From: Streptococcus infantis ATCC 700779
GTDB taxonomy: Bacteria > Bacillota > Bacilli > Lactobacillales > Streptococcaceae
Assembly (NCBI RefSeq): GCF_000187465.1
Contig: NZ_GL732439.1
Location: 764,729-828,728, forward strand
Direction: 5' to 3'
Length of the DNA stretch: 64,000 bases
Below, piece after piece: positions 42,931 to 53,461 of the stretch. Every line of letters begins with the position of its first letter. The first letter of the stretch is position 1. The position numbers and the translations under genes are program-made. The notes below the pieces were generated by a model. The model had not been told where the DNA came from and made no database searches. It saw nothing but the letters and a program-made list of their open reading frames with translations.

Positions 42931-43500
42931 TCAGTTATTTTTCATATTTTCTATAAATCGTACTAATTTTGAAGGTGCTTTCTTGTATTGGATCTCATTT
43001 ACCTGTAAAAACTCCTGAAAATCAAGACTTCCTTGGTCACCATTCTCAACTTCTAGCTCTAGTTCATAATCTACAATATCGAAGTAGCGGCTTTGGTCAA
43101 GCGCCATGAGTCCAATAGCTGTTTCCTTTTCGTAACGAACAGTAGTTAGGCAACCTAAAACCACCCAACCATTTGTTGAAAGTCCACGGCTAGTTAGTTC
43201 TTCTAGAATCATCCCCTGTGGGAGTTTACATTCGACCAGACAACTTTTAGCTGCCTCAATAGTGAGGTCTTGGTTGTATTCCATATTTCCGACTTCTTGA
43301 GGAATCTTAATAGTCAGTTCGGCGCTTGTATCGAAAGTACGAATGCGCATAGCAATTTTATGATGTCGAAGGTAAAAATCAGGCGTATCTAGGTAGTAAT
43401 TTTTTTGTGTAACAGGAGTGACTTCTGAAAATTGAGCTAGCAATCGATTATATTCTTCTTCACTTAGAAGTGTTTTCATTTCTATTTCTAAATGTTTCAT
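42931..43500 (-). CDS. CYTH domain phosphatase
   Basis: 189 residues. HLEIEMKTLLSEEEY is the EIExK start of the CYTH (triphosphate tunnel) fold; alternating charged strands MRIRTFDTSAELTIKIPQE and the acidic ELELEVENG follow. Bacterial members hydrolyse inorganic triphosphate or thiamine triphosphate. Divergent from relQ, as in many Firmicutes. Confidence 0.88.
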   Translation of the reverse strand: MKHLEIEMKTLLSEEEYNRLLAQFSEVTPVTQKNYYLDTPDFYLRHHKIAMRIRTFDTSAELTIKIPQEVGNMEYNQDLTIEAAKSCLVECKLPQGMILEELTSRGLSTNGWVVLGCLTTVRYEKETAIGLMALDQSRYFDIVDYELELEVENGDQGSLDFQEFLQVNEIQYKKAPSKLVRFIENMKNN

Positions 43501-43633
43501 TTTTACAACCTTTTCTTTATATTTGAAAGCGATTTATGGTATAATAAGCATTGTATTTATTGTATATGATTTTCATGAGAAAATCAAAAACTAGATAAAT
43601 TAAACTGCATAGAGAATTGGACGTAAGAGTAAT

Positions 43634-44305
43634 ATGATTACAGAATGGGAAGAATTTTTAGATCCTTACATTCAAGCTGTCGGAGAATTAAAAATAAAAC
43701 TCCGAGGAATCCGAAAACAATACAGAAAACAAAACCGACATTCTCCAATCGAGTTTGTCACGGGTCGGGTTAAACCGATTGAAAGTATCAAAGAGAAAAT
43801 GGCACGCCGGGGTATTGGCTATGACACACTTGAACAGGATTTGCAAGATATTGCAGGTTTACGTGTCATGGTTCAATTCGTAGACGACGTAAATGAGGTT
43901 GTTTCTATCCTTCGTAAAAGACAGGATATGAGAGTTGTTCAAGAGCGTGATTACATTACTCATCGAAAGGCTTCGGGTTATCGTTCTTATCATGTGATTA
44001 TTGAGTATATGGTTGATACGATTTACGGTGCAAAAACCATTCTAGTTGAGATTCAAATTCGTACCTTGGCTATGAACTTTTGGGCTACAATCGAGCATTC
44101 TCTCAACTATAAATATCAAGGAGATTTCCCAGAGGAAATCAAGGAAAGACTTGAGATTACAGCCAGAATTTCACATCAGCTAGACGAAGAAATGAGTAAA
44201 ATACGTGCTGATATCCAGGAAGCACAAGCGCTCTTTGATCCTTTGCACAGAAAATTAAATGACGGGGTAGGAAACAGTGACGATACCGATGAAGAATACA
44301 GGTAA
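43634..44305 (+). CDS. relQ: Small alarmone synthetase RelQ
   Basis: 223 residues, a single synthetase domain: [35 protein letters not shown] and [16 protein letters not shown]. No hydrolase, TGS or ACT domain. Makes (p)ppGpp in response to stress. It overlaps nadK by 17 bp and starts a relQ-nadK-rluD-pta operon. Confidence 0.94.
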   Translation: MITEWEEFLDPYIQAVGELKIKLRGIRKQYRKQNRHSPIEFVTGRVKPIESIKEKMARRGIGYDTLEQDLQDIAGLRVMVQFVDDVNEVVSILRKRQDMRVVQERDYITHRKASGYRSYHVIIEYMVDTIYGAKTILVEIQIRTLAMNFWATIEHSLNYKYQGDFPEEIKERLEITARISHQLDEEMSKIRADIQEAQALFDPLHRKLNDGVGNSDDTDEEYR

Positions 44306-45107
44306 ACGAATTGACCTAATTGCCAACCGTAAGCCTCAGAGTCAGAAAGTTCTATTTGAGTTAAAAGAACGATTAAAAAAGAATAATTTTATTCTAAATG
44401 ATAAAAATCCAGATATCGTCGTCTCTATTGGTGGAGATGGGATGTTGCTGTCTGCTTTTCATAAGTATGAAAACCAACTGGATAAGGTCCGTTTTGTTGG
44501 GGTTCATACAGGACATTTAGGTTTTTATACGGATTATCGTGATTTTGAGTTGGACCAATTGGTTACAAATTTACAATTGGATAATGGAGCTCAGGTTTCT
44601 TATCCACTCTTAAGTGTCAAAATATTTCTCGAAAATGGTGAAGTCAAGTCTTTCCGAGCACTAAATGAAGCTAGCATTCGTCGAGCGGATCGTACAATGG
44701 TTGCAGATGTCATTATTAACCATGTTCCCTTCGAACGCTTTCGTGGTGACGGCCTAACAGTTTCAACGCCGACTGGAAGTACTGCTTATAATAAATCACT
44801 TGGTGGAGCAGTACTGCACCCGACCATAGAGGCCCTACAATTGGCTGAAATTGCTAGCTTGAACAACCGAATCTATCGCACACTTGGTTCATCAATTATT
44901 GTTCCTAAAAAAGACAAGATTGAATTGATACCGACTCGAAATGACTATCACACAATCTCAATCGATAATAGTATTTATTCTTTCCGAAATATTGAGAAAA
45001 TAGAATACCAGATTGATCATCATAAGATTCATTTTGTAGCCACGCCAAGCCACACCAGTTTTTGGAATCGTGTCAAAGATGCCTTTATTGGTGAGGTGGA
45101 CGAATGA
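44289..45107 (+). CDS. nadK: NAD kinase
   Basis: 272 residues from ATG 44289 (inside the relQ end), the usual length for streptococcal NAD kinase. [17 protein letters not shown] (GGDG), [13 protein letters not shown] and [17 protein letters not shown] are the NAD kinase motifs. Produces NADP from NAD. Overlaps rluD by 4 bp. Confidence 0.95.
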   Translation: MKNTGKRIDLIANRKPQSQKVLFELKERLKKNNFILNDKNPDIVVSIGGDGMLLSAFHKYENQLDKVRFVGVHTGHLGFYTDYRDFELDQLVTNLQLDNGAQVSYPLLSVKIFLENGEVKSFRALNEASIRRADRTMVADVIINHVPFERFRGDGLTVSTPTGSTAYNKSLGGAVLHPTIEALQLAEIASLNNRIYRTLGSSIIVPKKDKIELIPTRNDYHTISIDNSIYSFRNIEKIEYQIDHHKIHFVATPSHTSFWNRVKDAFIGEVDE

Positions 45108-46003
45108 AGTTTCAGTTTATTGCCGACGAACATGTCAAGGTCAAAACCTTTTTGAAAAAACATGAAGTTTCAAAAGGGTTACTTGCCAAGATTAAGTTTC
45201 GAGGTGGTGATATTCGAGTAAACGGGCATCCGCAGAATGCAACCTATCTCTTAGATATCGGAGATGAAGTTGTCATTGATATTCCGCCAGAGGAAGGATT
45301 CGAGACACTTGAAGCAATTGATTATCCTCTAGATATTCTATTTGAAGATGATCATTTCTTGATTATCAACAAACCCTTTGGAGTCGCTTCAATCCCTAGT
45401 GTCAATCATTCCAATACCATTGCTAACTTTATCAAAGGTTACTATGTAAAACAAAACTATGAGAATCAGCAGGTTCATATTGTGACTCGGCTTGATAGAG
45501 ATACCTCTGGATTGATGCTTTTTGCTAAACACGGCTATGCGCATGCCAGATTAGACAAGCAATTGCAAAAAAAGGCTATTGAAAAGCGTTATTACGCCCT
45601 AGTTAAGGGAGATGGTCATCTGGAACCTCAGGGAGAAATAATCGCTCCGATAGCCCGAGATGAAGATTCTATCATCACTCGACGAGTAGCAAAGGGTGGA
45701 AAATATGCCCATACGTCCTATCAAATCGTGGCATCTTATGGGAATATTCACTTAGTTGATATTCGTCTCCACACCGGGAGAACCCACCAGATTCGGGTTC
45801 ATTTCTCGCATATTGGATTTCCATTACTAGGAGATGATCTTTATGGGGGAAGCTTAGAACATGGCATCCAACGCCAGGCTCTACATTGCCATTACTTATC
45901 GTTTTATCATCCTTTCTTAGAAGAGCAGTTAGAGCTAGAATGCCCACTGCCGGATGATTTCGACACACTTATTACACAGTTATCAAATAATAATTTATCT
46001 TAA
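45104..46003 (+). CDS. rluD: RluD-family 23S rRNA pseudouridine synthase
   Basis: 299 residues. N-terminal S4-like region, then the catalytic motif [20 protein letters not shown] and [20 protein letters not shown]. Catalyses uridine to pseudouridine in rRNA. The exact position modified cannot be read from sequence alone. Confidence 0.9.
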   Translation: MKFQFIADEHVKVKTFLKKHEVSKGLLAKIKFRGGDIRVNGHPQNATYLLDIGDEVVIDIPPEEGFETLEAIDYPLDILFEDDHFLIINKPFGVASIPSVNHSNTIANFIKGYYVKQNYENQQVHIVTRLDRDTSGLMLFAKHGYAHARLDKQLQKKAIEKRYYALVKGDGHLEPQGEIIAPIARDEDSIITRRVAKGGKYAHTSYQIVASYGNIHLVDIRLHTGRTHQIRVHFSHIGFPLLGDDLYGGSLEHGIQRQALHCHYLSFYHPFLEEQLELECPLPDDFDTLITQLSNNNLS

Positions 46004-46018
46004 AAGGAGTCAAAACTC

Positions 46019-46993
46019 ATGGAAGTTTTTGAAAGTTTGAAAGCCAACCTAGTTGGTAAAAATGCACGCATCGTTCTACCTGAAGGTGAAGAACCACGTA
46101 TCCTACAAGCAACGAAGCGCTTGGTTAAAGAAACAGAAGTTATCCCTGTACTCCTAGGAAACCCTGACAAAATTAAAATCTATCTCGAAATCGAAGGAAT
46201 TACAGAGGGTTACGAAGTCATCGATCCAGAACATTACCCACAATTTGAAGATATGGTAGCTTCACTTGTTGAACGTCGTAAAGGAAAAATGACAGAAGAA
46301 GAAGCGAGACAAGTACTCATCAACGATGTTAACTACTTTGGTGTTATGTTAGTTTATATGGGCTTAGTTGATGGTATGGTTTCAGGAGCTATTCACTCTA
46401 CAGCTTCAACAGTTCGTCCAGCTCTTCAAATCATTAAGACTCGTCCGAATGTGAGCCGTACATCAGGTGCCTTTCTTATGGTTCGTGGCACTGAACGTTA
46501 CTTGTTTGGTGACTGTGCTATCAACATCAACCCAGATGCTGACGCCCTAGCTGAAATCGCGATTAACTCTGCTATCACTGCTAAAATGTTTGGAATCGAA
46601 CCTAAGATTGCTATGCTTAGCTATTCAACTAAGGGGTCAGGTTTTGGCGAAAGTGTTGATAAGGTAGTGGAAGCTACTAAAATTGCTCACGACTTGCGTC
46701 CTGACCTAGAAATTGATGGTGAATTGCAATTTGATGCTGCCTTTGTTCCTGAAACTGCAGCTCTTAAAGCTCCTGGAAGCAACGTAGCTGGACAAGCTAA
46801 TGTTTTCATCTTCCCTGGTATTGAAGCAGGTAACATTGGTTACAAGATGGCAGAACGTCTAGGTGGATTTGCTGCAGTTGGACCAGTTTTGCAAGGTCTT
46901 AACAAGCCAGTAAATGACCTTTCTCGCGGATGTAACTCTGACGATGTTTACAAACTAACTCTAATTACAGCAGCACAAGCTGTTCATCAATAA
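46019..46993 (+). CDS. pta: Phosphate acetyltransferase
   Basis: 324 residues. Pta signature ARIVLPEGEEPRILQATKRL, DGMVSGAIHSTASTVRPALQ and VFIFPGIEAGNIGYKMAERL. Converts acetyl-CoA and phosphate to acetyl phosphate in the acetate-producing pathway. AAAGGAG start site; terminator-like hairpin downstream (47002-47042). Confidence 0.95.
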   Translation: MEVFESLKANLVGKNARIVLPEGEEPRILQATKRLVKETEVIPVLLGNPDKIKIYLEIEGITEGYEVIDPEHYPQFEDMVASLVERRKGKMTEEEARQVLINDVNYFGVMLVYMGLVDGMVSGAIHSTASTVRPALQIIKTRPNVSRTSGAFLMVRGTERYLFGDCAININPDADALAEIAINSAITAKMFGIEPKIAMLSYSTKGSGFGESVDKVVEATKIAHDLRPDLEIDGELQFDAAFVPETAALKAPGSNVAGQANVFIFPGIEAGNIGYKMAERLGGFAAVGPVLQGLNKPVNDLSRGCNSDDVYKLTLITAAQAVHQ

Positions 46994-47001
46994 GAATAAA
47001 A

Positions 47002-47042
47002 TCCCTCTTTCTCTCTTGGTAAAGGGGGATTTCCCTTTTTTA
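47002..47042 (+). terminator. Intrinsic terminator after pta
   Basis: AATCCCTCTTT and AAAGGGGGATT arms pair with one mismatch, followed by a short T-rich run (TTTTTT at 47036). Confidence 0.6.
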
Positions 47043-47141
47043 AAGACATAATTCATCTGCAAAAATAGCCAAAATATGGTAAAATAGTCAGTAATCATCT
47101 ATGTTTTATAGAATAAGTTTGTATGAAGAAAAGGAAATAAA

Positions 47142-47993
47142 ATGGCAACTATTCAATGGTTTCCTGGGCATATGTCCAAAGCAAGACGTCAGGTCCAGGA
47201 AAATTTAAAATTTGTTGATTTTGTGACAGTTTTAGTAGATGCACGTTTGCCCTTGTCTAGCCAAAATCCAATGCTGACTAAAATTATCGGGGACAAACCA
47301 AGGCTATTGATTCTAAACAAGGCAGACCTTGCAGACCCAGCATTAACAAAAGAGTGGCGTCAGCACTTTGAATCACAAGGTATTCAGACACTTGCTATCA
47401 ACTCTAAGGAACAAATAACAGTAAAAGTCGTAACGGATGCTGCCAAGAAACTCATGGCAGATAAGATTGCTCGTCAAAAAGAACGTGGAATTCAAATTGA
47501 GACCTTGCGTACCATGATTATCGGGATTCCAAACGCTGGTAAATCGACTCTGATGAACCGTTTAGCTGGTAAGAAAATTGCTGTAGTTGGTAATAAACCA
47601 GGTGTGACAAAAGGTCAACAATGGCTTAAAACCAATAAGGATTTAGAAATTTTGGATACTCCAGGGATTCTTTGGCCAAAATTTGAAGATGAAACTGTTG
47701 CACTTAAACTTGCCCTTACGGGAGCAATCAAGGATCAGTTACTTCCAATGGATGAGGTAACGATTTTCGGTCTCAATTACTTTAAAACGCATTATCCTGA
47801 AAAGCTTCAAGAACGTTTCAAACAAATGAATCTGGACGATGAGGCTCCCGAGATTATCATGGATATGACGCGTATCCTTGGTTTCCGTGATGATTACGAC
47901 CGTTTTTACAATCTCTTTGTTAAAGAAGTTCGTGATGGAAAACTGGGTAATTATACATTAGATACATTGGAAGACCTCAATGGCAACGATTAA
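47142..47993 (+). CDS. rbgA: Ribosome biogenesis GTPase RbgA (YlqF)
   Basis: 283 residues, circularly permuted GTPase: [10 protein letters not shown] (G4) precedes [20 protein letters not shown] (G1) and [10 protein letters not shown] (G3). Needed for late 50S subunit assembly. In pneumococcus an attachment site of the Tn5253-type conjugative element has been mapped inside this gene; the copy here is uninterrupted and no element follows. Overlaps rnhB by 14 bp. Confidence 0.94.
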   Translation: MATIQWFPGHMSKARRQVQENLKFVDFVTVLVDARLPLSSQNPMLTKIIGDKPRLLILNKADLADPALTKEWRQHFESQGIQTLAINSKEQITVKVVTDAAKKLMADKIARQKERGIQIETLRTMIIGIPNAGKSTLMNRLAGKKIAVVGNKPGVTKGQQWLKTNKDLEILDTPGILWPKFEDETVALKLALTGAIKDQLLPMDEVTIFGLNYFKTHYPEKLQERFKQMNLDDEAPEIIMDMTRILGFRDDYDRFYNLFVKEVRDGKLGNYTLDTLEDLNGND

Positions 47994-48759
47994 AGAAATA
48001 AAAGAAGAATTAGCAAAGATAACTGAACTTGAAAGTCCCTTTTTTAAGGAATTTGAAAAAGATTCTCGTTCAGGTGTCAAAAAGGAAATTGAAAAGCGTA
48101 AAAAGGCCATCCAAGCAGAAATGGATGAAAATCTTCGCTTAGAAGCCATGCTTAGCTATGAAAAAGAGCTTTACATTCAAGGGATTAACCTAATTGCAGG
48201 TGTAGATGAGGTTGGACGTGGTCCGCTAGCTGGTCCAGTGGTGGCTGCTGCAGTGATTTTACCTCAAAATTGTAAAATTAAAGGTTTAAATGACAGCAAA
48301 AAAATTCCTAAGAAAAAACACGAGGAGATTTTTCAGGCTGTCAAAGAGAATGCCCTAGCAATCGGTATCGGGATTATGGACAATCATGTCATTGACCAAG
48401 TTAATATCTATGAAGCGACGAAACTAGCCATGAATGAAGCTATCTCTCAACTTGAACCTCAGCCAGAACATCTTTTGATTGATGCTATGAAGTTGGATTT
48501 GCCGATTTCTCAGACATCCATCATCAAAGGGGATGCCAACTCCTTATCTATTGCAGCAGCATCGATTATAGCTAAAGTTACCAGAGATAAGATCATGGCT
48601 AACTATGACGAAGAATTTCCAGGCTATGATTTTGCTCAAAATGCTGGCTATGGAACTGCTAAGCATATAGAAGGAATTGAAAAGCACGGTGTCACACCTA
48701 TTCATCGCACCAGTTTTGAACCGATTAAAACGACCATCTCAGAAACTAGTAAAAGATAA
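47980..48759 (+). CDS. rnhB: Ribonuclease HII
   Basis: 259 residues. [20 protein letters not shown] (catalytic D and E), [14 protein letters not shown] and [13 protein letters not shown]. Removes RNA from RNA:DNA hybrids, including single misincorporated ribonucleotides. N-terminal extension of about 70 helical residues, as usual in Firmicutes. Start lies inside the rbgA end. Confidence 0.95.
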   Translation: MATIKEIKEELAKITELESPFFKEFEKDSRSGVKKEIEKRKKAIQAEMDENLRLEAMLSYEKELYIQGINLIAGVDEVGRGPLAGPVVAAAVILPQNCKIKGLNDSKKIPKKKHEEIFQAVKENALAIGIGIMDNHVIDQVNIYEATKLAMNEAISQLEPQPEHLLIDAMKLDLPISQTSIIKGDANSLSIAAASIIAKVTRDKIMANYDEEFPGYDFAQNAGYGTAKHIEGIEKHGVTPIHRTSFEPIKTTISETSKR

Positions 48760-48774
48760 TTAAAGGAGAGAATT

Positions 48775-50325
48775 ATGGAGGAACAATCGGAAATACTTAG
48801 TTCCAAGAAAGAATTTGCTTTCGCGTCCAGTACGATCTTAGCTCAAGTTGGGCGAGGTATTATTGTCGGATTAGTCGTAGGAATTATTGTAGGATCATTT
48901 CGATTTTTGATCGAAAAAGGCTTTCATATCGTTCAAGGATTTTATCATGACCAAGAGAATCTGATACGGAATCTATTGATTATTTTATTGTTTTATATCC
49001 TCATTTGCTTACTTAGTGCCAAATTAACACGTTCAGAAAAAGATATCAAAGGTTCTGGTATTCCTCAAGTTGAAGCGGAGTTAAAAGGTCTCATGTCTCT
49101 CAACTGGTGGAGTATCCTTTGGAAGAAATACATTCTAGGCATTTTAGCAATTGCTAGTGGACTCATGTTAGGGCGTGAAGGTCCCAGTATTCAGCTAGGT
49201 GCCGCTGGAGGAAAAGGAATTGCCAAATGGCTCAAGTCTAGCCCTGTTGAGGAGCGTTCTTTGATTGCTAGCGGAGCTGCGGCTGGTCTTGCTGCAGCCT
49301 TTAATGCACCGATTGCGGGGTTATTATTTGTAGTAGAAGAAGTGTATCACCATTTTTCACGATTCTTCTGGGTTTCTACCTTGGCTGCTAGTCTAGTAGC
49401 AAACTTTGTTTCCCTTCTCATCTTTGGCTTAACACCTGTGCTTGATATGCCTGATAATATTCCTCAAATGAGTTTGAGTCAATATTGGATTTATCTGGTG
49501 ATGGGGATATTACTTGGAGTTTCTGGATATCTATATGAGAAAGCCGTTCTGAATATCGGAAAAGTATATGATTGGATTGGTCAAAAGATTCATCTGGATA
49601 AGGCCTATTATCCTATTCTAGCCTTTCTTCTTATCATTCCAGTAGGAATCTTCCTACCACAAATACTTGGTGGCGGAAATCAAGTTGTTTTATCCTTAAC
49701 AGAACAAGATTTTAGCTTCCAAATTCTCTTAATTTACTTTATCATTCGCTTTATTTGGAGCATGATTAGTTACGGAAGTGGACTACCAGGTGGTATTTTC
49801 TTACCAATTTTAGCTTTAGGATCTTTACTTGGTGCTCTAGTAGGCGTTATTTGTGTCAATCTTGGCCTTGTTAGCCAGCAGCAATTTCCTATCTTTGTAA
49901 TTCTTGGAATGAGTGGGTATTTTGGTGCTATCTCAAAAGCACCTTTGACAGCTATGATTCTTGTGACTGAGATGGTCGGTGATATCCGAAATCTCATGCC
50001 TTTAGGGATGGTTACTCTAGTTGCTTATATTGTTATGGATCTGCTCAAAGGGGCGCCCGTCTATGAAGCCATGCTAGAAAAAATGTTACCTGAATCAGCA
50101 ACTGATGATGGAGAAATTACCCTAATTGAAATTCCAGTATCAGACAAAATAGCTGGTAAGCAAGTACATGAACTCAATTTACCACACAACGTACTCATCA
50201 CAACCCAAGTACATAATGGTAAAAGTAAGACAGTTAATGGATCTACAAGGATGTATCTAGGTGATATGATTCATCTCGTGATTCCAAAAAGTGAAATTGG
50301 AAAAGTGAAAGATTTATTACTATAA
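48775..50325 (+). CDS. ClC-type chloride channel/transporter with TrkA-C domain
   Basis: 516 residues, about ten to twelve membrane helices. Selectivity motifs GSGIPQVEAEL, GREGPSIQLGAAGGK and GSGLPGGIFLPILALGSLLG are intact. GREGP carries the gating glutamate of Cl/H exchangers. The C-terminus (EIPVSDKIAGKQVHELNL) is a TrkA-C-like regulatory domain. Ends 2 bp before the ACATAA palindrome at 50328. Confidence 0.9.
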   Translation: MEEQSEILSSKKEFAFASSTILAQVGRGIIVGLVVGIIVGSFRFLIEKGFHIVQGFYHDQENLIRNLLIILLFYILICLLSAKLTRSEKDIKGSGIPQVEAELKGLMSLNWWSILWKKYILGILAIASGLMLGREGPSIQLGAAGGKGIAKWLKSSPVEERSLIASGAAAGLAAAFNAPIAGLLFVVEEVYHHFSRFFWVSTLAASLVANFVSLLIFGLTPVLDMPDNIPQMSLSQYWIYLVMGILLGVSGYLYEKAVLNIGKVYDWIGQKIHLDKAYYPILAFLLIIPVGIFLPQILGGGNQVVLSLTEQDFSFQILLIYFIIRFIWSMISYGSGLPGGIFLPILALGSLLGALVGVICVNLGLVSQQQFPIFVILGMSGYFGAISKAPLTAMILVTEMVGDIRNLMPLGMVTLVAYIVMDLLKGAPVYEAMLEKMLPESATDDGEITLIEIPVSDKIAGKQVHELNLPHNVLITTQVHNGKSKTVNGSTRMYLGDMIHLVIPKSEIGKVKDLLL

Positions 50326-50327
50326 AA

Positions 50328-50345
50328 ACATAATTTAAGTTATGT
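50328..50345. repeat. 18-bp AT-rich palindrome, copy 1
   Basis: ACATAATTTAAGTTATGT, 2 bp after the ClC gene stop codon. Related copies occur at 50383-50400 (ACATAATTTAATTTATGC), 52633-52645 (ACATAAATTATGT) and 57493-57510 (ACATAATTTATTTTATGT). Confidence 0.5.
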
Positions 50346-50382
50346 ATATTTAGAAACAAAAAGAATAGAGGATATATTTATT

Positions 50383-50400
50383 ACATAATTTAATTTATGC
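50383..50400. repeat. 18-bp AT-rich palindrome, copy 2
   Basis: ACATAATTTAATTTATGC, 47 bp before the CPBP gene start; 16 of 18 bases agree with copy 1. Could be an operator. Confidence 0.45.
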
Positions 50401-50447
50401 TTAAAATGTAACTCTTAGACTGTTTTTTATAACCAAAGGGAGATGCT

Positions 50448-51191
50448 ATGAGTAGAAATAAAGCTCTTTCAGTTTATTTACTTGGGACTTTTAGTCAATT
50501 ATTATTAGTTTGTTTAGTTGTATTTTTCTGCAATCATTATGGGGTTCATTCTGTTCTAGTAAATATTTTCGGAGTAATGATCGGTGGAATCTCTACAGCC
50601 TTATGGGGTAGCATTGCTGCTATTTGCTATTATGAGATTGATTTAAAGAAAATAATAAAAGATTTTTTTAACATTCAGACCAGTTACAAACATTATTTAT
50701 TAGCATTTTTTCTTATTATTCTTGATTTCTCTTTTCTATTTTTTTGGGGGAAAATCGTACAATTTATCTGGTATCTTCCTTTTCTGATGTTTTTCAAGTT
50801 TATTGTATTTGGCGGTTTGGAGGAAATTGGTTGGAGATATGTATTTCAGCCACTTTTACAAGAAAAGTTCCACTATTTTCAAGCGACAATTTTAACATTT
50901 ATCATATGGTCAATTTGGCATTTATTGTTCTTTTATATAGATGGTTCTCTAGCCATCCTTCAAATAGTACCTTTCTTATTTGGGTTGCTGACAAATTCGT
51001 TTATTCTTTCAGCTCTTTATTTTAAAACAAAAAATCTCTGGATTTGTGTGATGACACATTCAATGATTAATGTATTTTCTCAATTGACTACGAGTGACGA
51101 CCATTACGGAATGTATCTAATCAGAATTATTGTTATTGTTGCATCGTGTTATCTAGTAATGTCTAGCAAAGTTAAGTATAAAACATATTAA
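50448..51191 (+). CDS. CPBP family intramembrane glutamic protease
   Basis: 247 residues, seven to eight membrane helices. Catalytic E125-E126 and R130 in GGLEEIGWRYVFQPLL, and H158 in IIWSIWHLLFF. It aligns position by position with the CPBP protein at 11466 in the active-site region but is otherwise divergent. Target unknown. Start after AAAGGGAG. Terminator at 51232. Confidence 0.85.
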   Translation: MSRNKALSVYLLGTFSQLLLVCLVVFFCNHYGVHSVLVNIFGVMIGGISTALWGSIAAICYYEIDLKKIIKDFFNIQTSYKHYLLAFFLIILDFSFLFFWGKIVQFIWYLPFLMFFKFIVFGGLEEIGWRYVFQPLLQEKFHYFQATILTFIIWSIWHLLFFYIDGSLAILQIVPFLFGLLTNSFILSALYFKTKNLWICVMTHSMINVFSQLTTSDDHYGMYLIRIIVIVASCYLVMSSKVKYKTY

Positions 51192-51231
51192 ATAGTATTT
51201 AGAATAATTTTGAACATTTAATAGAGAGTTA

Positions 51232-51266
51232 AAAATCCAAATCACTTTATTGATTTGGATTTTATT
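51232..51266 (+). terminator. Intrinsic terminator
   Basis: AAATCCAAATC and GATTTGGATTT arms around ACTTTATT, perfect 11-bp stem, followed by TATT. Ends the CPBP gene. The rest of the gap to xerS holds the dif site and a -10 near 51520. Confidence 0.75.
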
Positions 51267-51471
51267 GATTTTAGAGAAAATTATAAGGTTATGTAAAAGT
51301 TATTTAAACATTGGTAGAAAAACTAAGAGTTAATGTCATTTGAACAATTTTTAGTTTTCGCTTAAATAAAGTACATAATTGAGTATAATTGGCTTAAAAA
51401 AAATTTTTGGTTATATTCAATACAGAGAGTATGGGTTTCTTATTTGAACATTCCTAAATCTCCCCTATAAC

Positions 51472-51502
51472 ATCTTTCCGAAAAACTATAATTTTCTTGA
51501 AA
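51472..51502 (+). other. Streptococcal dif site (difSL)
   Basis: 31-bp site beginning ATCTTTCCGAAAAACT and ending TTTTCTTGAAA, the recognition site of the single recombinase XerS used by streptococci and lactococci to resolve chromosome dimers. It lies 52 bp upstream of xerS, its usual position. It marks the replication terminus. Confidence 0.9.
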
Positions 51503-51553
51503 AAAATATCTAGCTATGCTATACTACTAGTATAGAAAGATTTGGAGAAAAAC

Positions 51554-52624
51554 ATGAAACGCGAGATCTTATTAGAACGTATCGATAAACTCAAACAAGT
51601 CATGCCCTGGTATGTTCTAGAATACTATCAATCGAAACTGGCTGTTCCATACAGTTTTACGACCTTATACGAATACTTAAAGGAATATGATCGATTTTTC
51701 ACCTGGGTCTTGGAATCTGGTATATCGGATGCTGACACCATGGCCAATATTCCCTTAGACGTTCTGGAGCACATGACCAAGAAAGACATGGAATCTTTTA
51801 TTCTTTACTTACGTGAACGTCCACTGCTCAATGCCAATACGACGAAAAACGGGGTTTCTCAAACAACCATTAACCGTACTTTATCTGCACTGTCTAGTCT
51901 TTATAAGTATTTGACCGAGGAAGTTGAAAATGAGCAAGGGGAACCTTATTTCTACCGTAATGTCATGAAGAAGGTTGCTACCAAGAAAAAGAAAGAAACT
52001 TTAGCTGCTCGAGCTGAAAATATCAAGCAAAAACTCTTTTTAGGGGATGAAACAGAAGGTTTTCTTAACTATATTGACCGGGAATACCCTCAAACACTCT
52101 CAAATCGTGCTTTATCATCCTTTAACAAGAATAAAGAGCGAGATATAGCTATTATTGCACTGCTTCTTGCATCTGGTGTCCGTCTCTCTGAAGCCGTTAA
52201 CCTTGATCTTCGAGATCTTAACCTTAAAATGATGGTGATTGACGTCACTCGAAAAGGTGGAAAACGAGACTCGGTCAATGTTGCTGCCTTTGCTAAGCCT
52301 TATCTGGAGCAATATCTTGCTATTCGAGACAAACGTTATAAGACAGAAAAAACCGATACAGCCCTCTTCTTAACCTTGTATCGAGGTGTTCCAAATCGTA
52401 TCGATGCTTCTAGTGTTGAAAAAATGGTCGCCAAGTATTCGGAAGACTTCAAAGTTCGGGTAACTCCCCACAAACTGCGCCATACTCTTGCAACCCGTCT
52501 CTATGATGCAACTAAGTCGCAGGTTTTGGTAAGTCATCAACTAGGACATGCTAGCACACAAGTTACCGACTTGTATACGCATATCGTTAATGACGAACAG
52601 AAAAATGCCTTGGATAGTTTATAA
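51554..52624 (+). CDS. xerS: Tyrosine recombinase XerS
   Basis: 356 residues from ATG 51554 (GGAG upstream), the standard length. Catalytic residues of tyrosine recombinases are present: R in [12 protein letters not shown] in [11 protein letters not shown], HxxR in [14 protein letters not shown] in HQLGHASTQ and Y in VTDLYTHI. It recombines the adjacent dif site to resolve chromosome dimers, with FtsK. Confidence 0.96.
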   Translation: MKREILLERIDKLKQVMPWYVLEYYQSKLAVPYSFTTLYEYLKEYDRFFTWVLESGISDADTMANIPLDVLEHMTKKDMESFILYLRERPLLNANTTKNGVSQTTINRTLSALSSLYKYLTEEVENEQGEPYFYRNVMKKVATKKKKETLAARAENIKQKLFLGDETEGFLNYIDREYPQTLSNRALSSFNKNKERDIAIIALLLASGVRLSEAVNLDLRDLNLKMMVIDVTRKGGKRDSVNVAAFAKPYLEQYLAIRDKRYKTEKTDTALFLTLYRGVPNRIDASSVEKMVAKYSEDFKVRVTPHKLRHTLATRLYDATKSQVLVSHQLGHASTQVTDLYTHIVNDEQKNALDSL

Positions 52625-52632
52625 GATACATA

Positions 52633-52645
52633 ACATAAATTATGT
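52633..52645. repeat. 13-bp perfect palindrome, related to the 50328 repeat
   Basis: ACATAAATTATGT, 8 bp after the xerS stop; a shorter form of the ACATAA...TTATGT element. Confidence 0.4.
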
Positions 52646-52663
52646 AATGTTTTTAGTGTTAGA

Positions 52664-52704
52664 AAAAGAGCGTAGGATTTTTTATCGAATCTTACGCTCT
52701 TTTA
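52664..52704. terminator. Bidirectional terminator after xerS
   Basis: AAAAGAGCGTAGGATT and AATCTTACGCTCTTTT arms (one mismatch) with a TTTTATCG loop, between convergent xerS and the broken gene at 52711. Confidence 0.85.
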
Positions 52705-52710
52705 TTCTTT

Positions 52711-53352
52711 CTATAAAAATTCGATCCAATAATTACGATGTGGCTCAATAATAACTGGTTTTCCCCAAAATGATTTTAGATAGGCCAAGTTTGCAGGGGT
52801 GACCGGTCTTTTTTCATCATTGAATTTCTCTGCACTCTCTTCCGTTAGAAAGCATTTAACAGCTTCATATGGTGTACCATCGCTCGCTATTCAATCAATT
52901 CCTAAATAAGCAATTTCATCACCGGCTTTTGGAATATCTGTAAATAGTTTACCAATAAAATAAACTGTCTTATCTTTCATTAATTCATAAGCCTTACTAT
53001 TTTCCAGTCTGTTATTCGCTGCAGCGTACATAATACAAAAACTGTCCACAATATCTTTCAAAGGCATTAATTCTTCTTTGCTGACTATAATTTCGTCAGA
53101 AGCAAGTCCACCAATGATTAAGCTTTTATAATGAAGTTGCTGGATGATATTATCTAAAGCCATTCCTAATGGTAGTTGGACACCCTGATAGCCTAATGGT
53201 TCTAGCTCTTGTTTTTTCTGGTCAAGGTGTTCTTGTGTAATACTGATATTCAAATCATATGGAGTTGAAGGTTGTTGCTTGCTAAAAAAAGCCACTACTA
53301 TACGATCTAACTGTTCAAATAGACCAAGTTTTTCCATTGGAATTTTCATCAT
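52711..53352 (-). pseudogene. Gene broken by one in-frame TGA, possibly SseB-like
   Basis: The frame from ATG 53352 (MMKIPMEKLGLFEQ) runs to TGA at 52893-52891 and then continues in the same frame for 59 more codons (IASDGTPYEAVKCFLTEES...) to TAG at 52713-52711, with sensible composition throughout. The TGA most simply replaces TGG (GID-W-IASDG). The full product would be 213 residues. Strands like DKTVYFIGKLFTDIPKAGDE and the P-x-NLAYL end remind me of SseB-like proteins, weakly. Convergent with xerS. Confidence 0.7.
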
Positions 53353-53461
53353 CGAATATGATCCCCTTTTTTGTTCAGATTTCCTCTTTATTCTACTCTC
53401 ATTATTTTTGAATATCAAGTCTAAGATAAAAGATATCCATTTAACATGGATATCTTTTACT

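Noticed and set aside
51655-51690. TACGAATA inside xerS as a competence CIN-box
   Set aside because: It lies within the coding sequence (LYEYLKEY) with no gene start close downstream.
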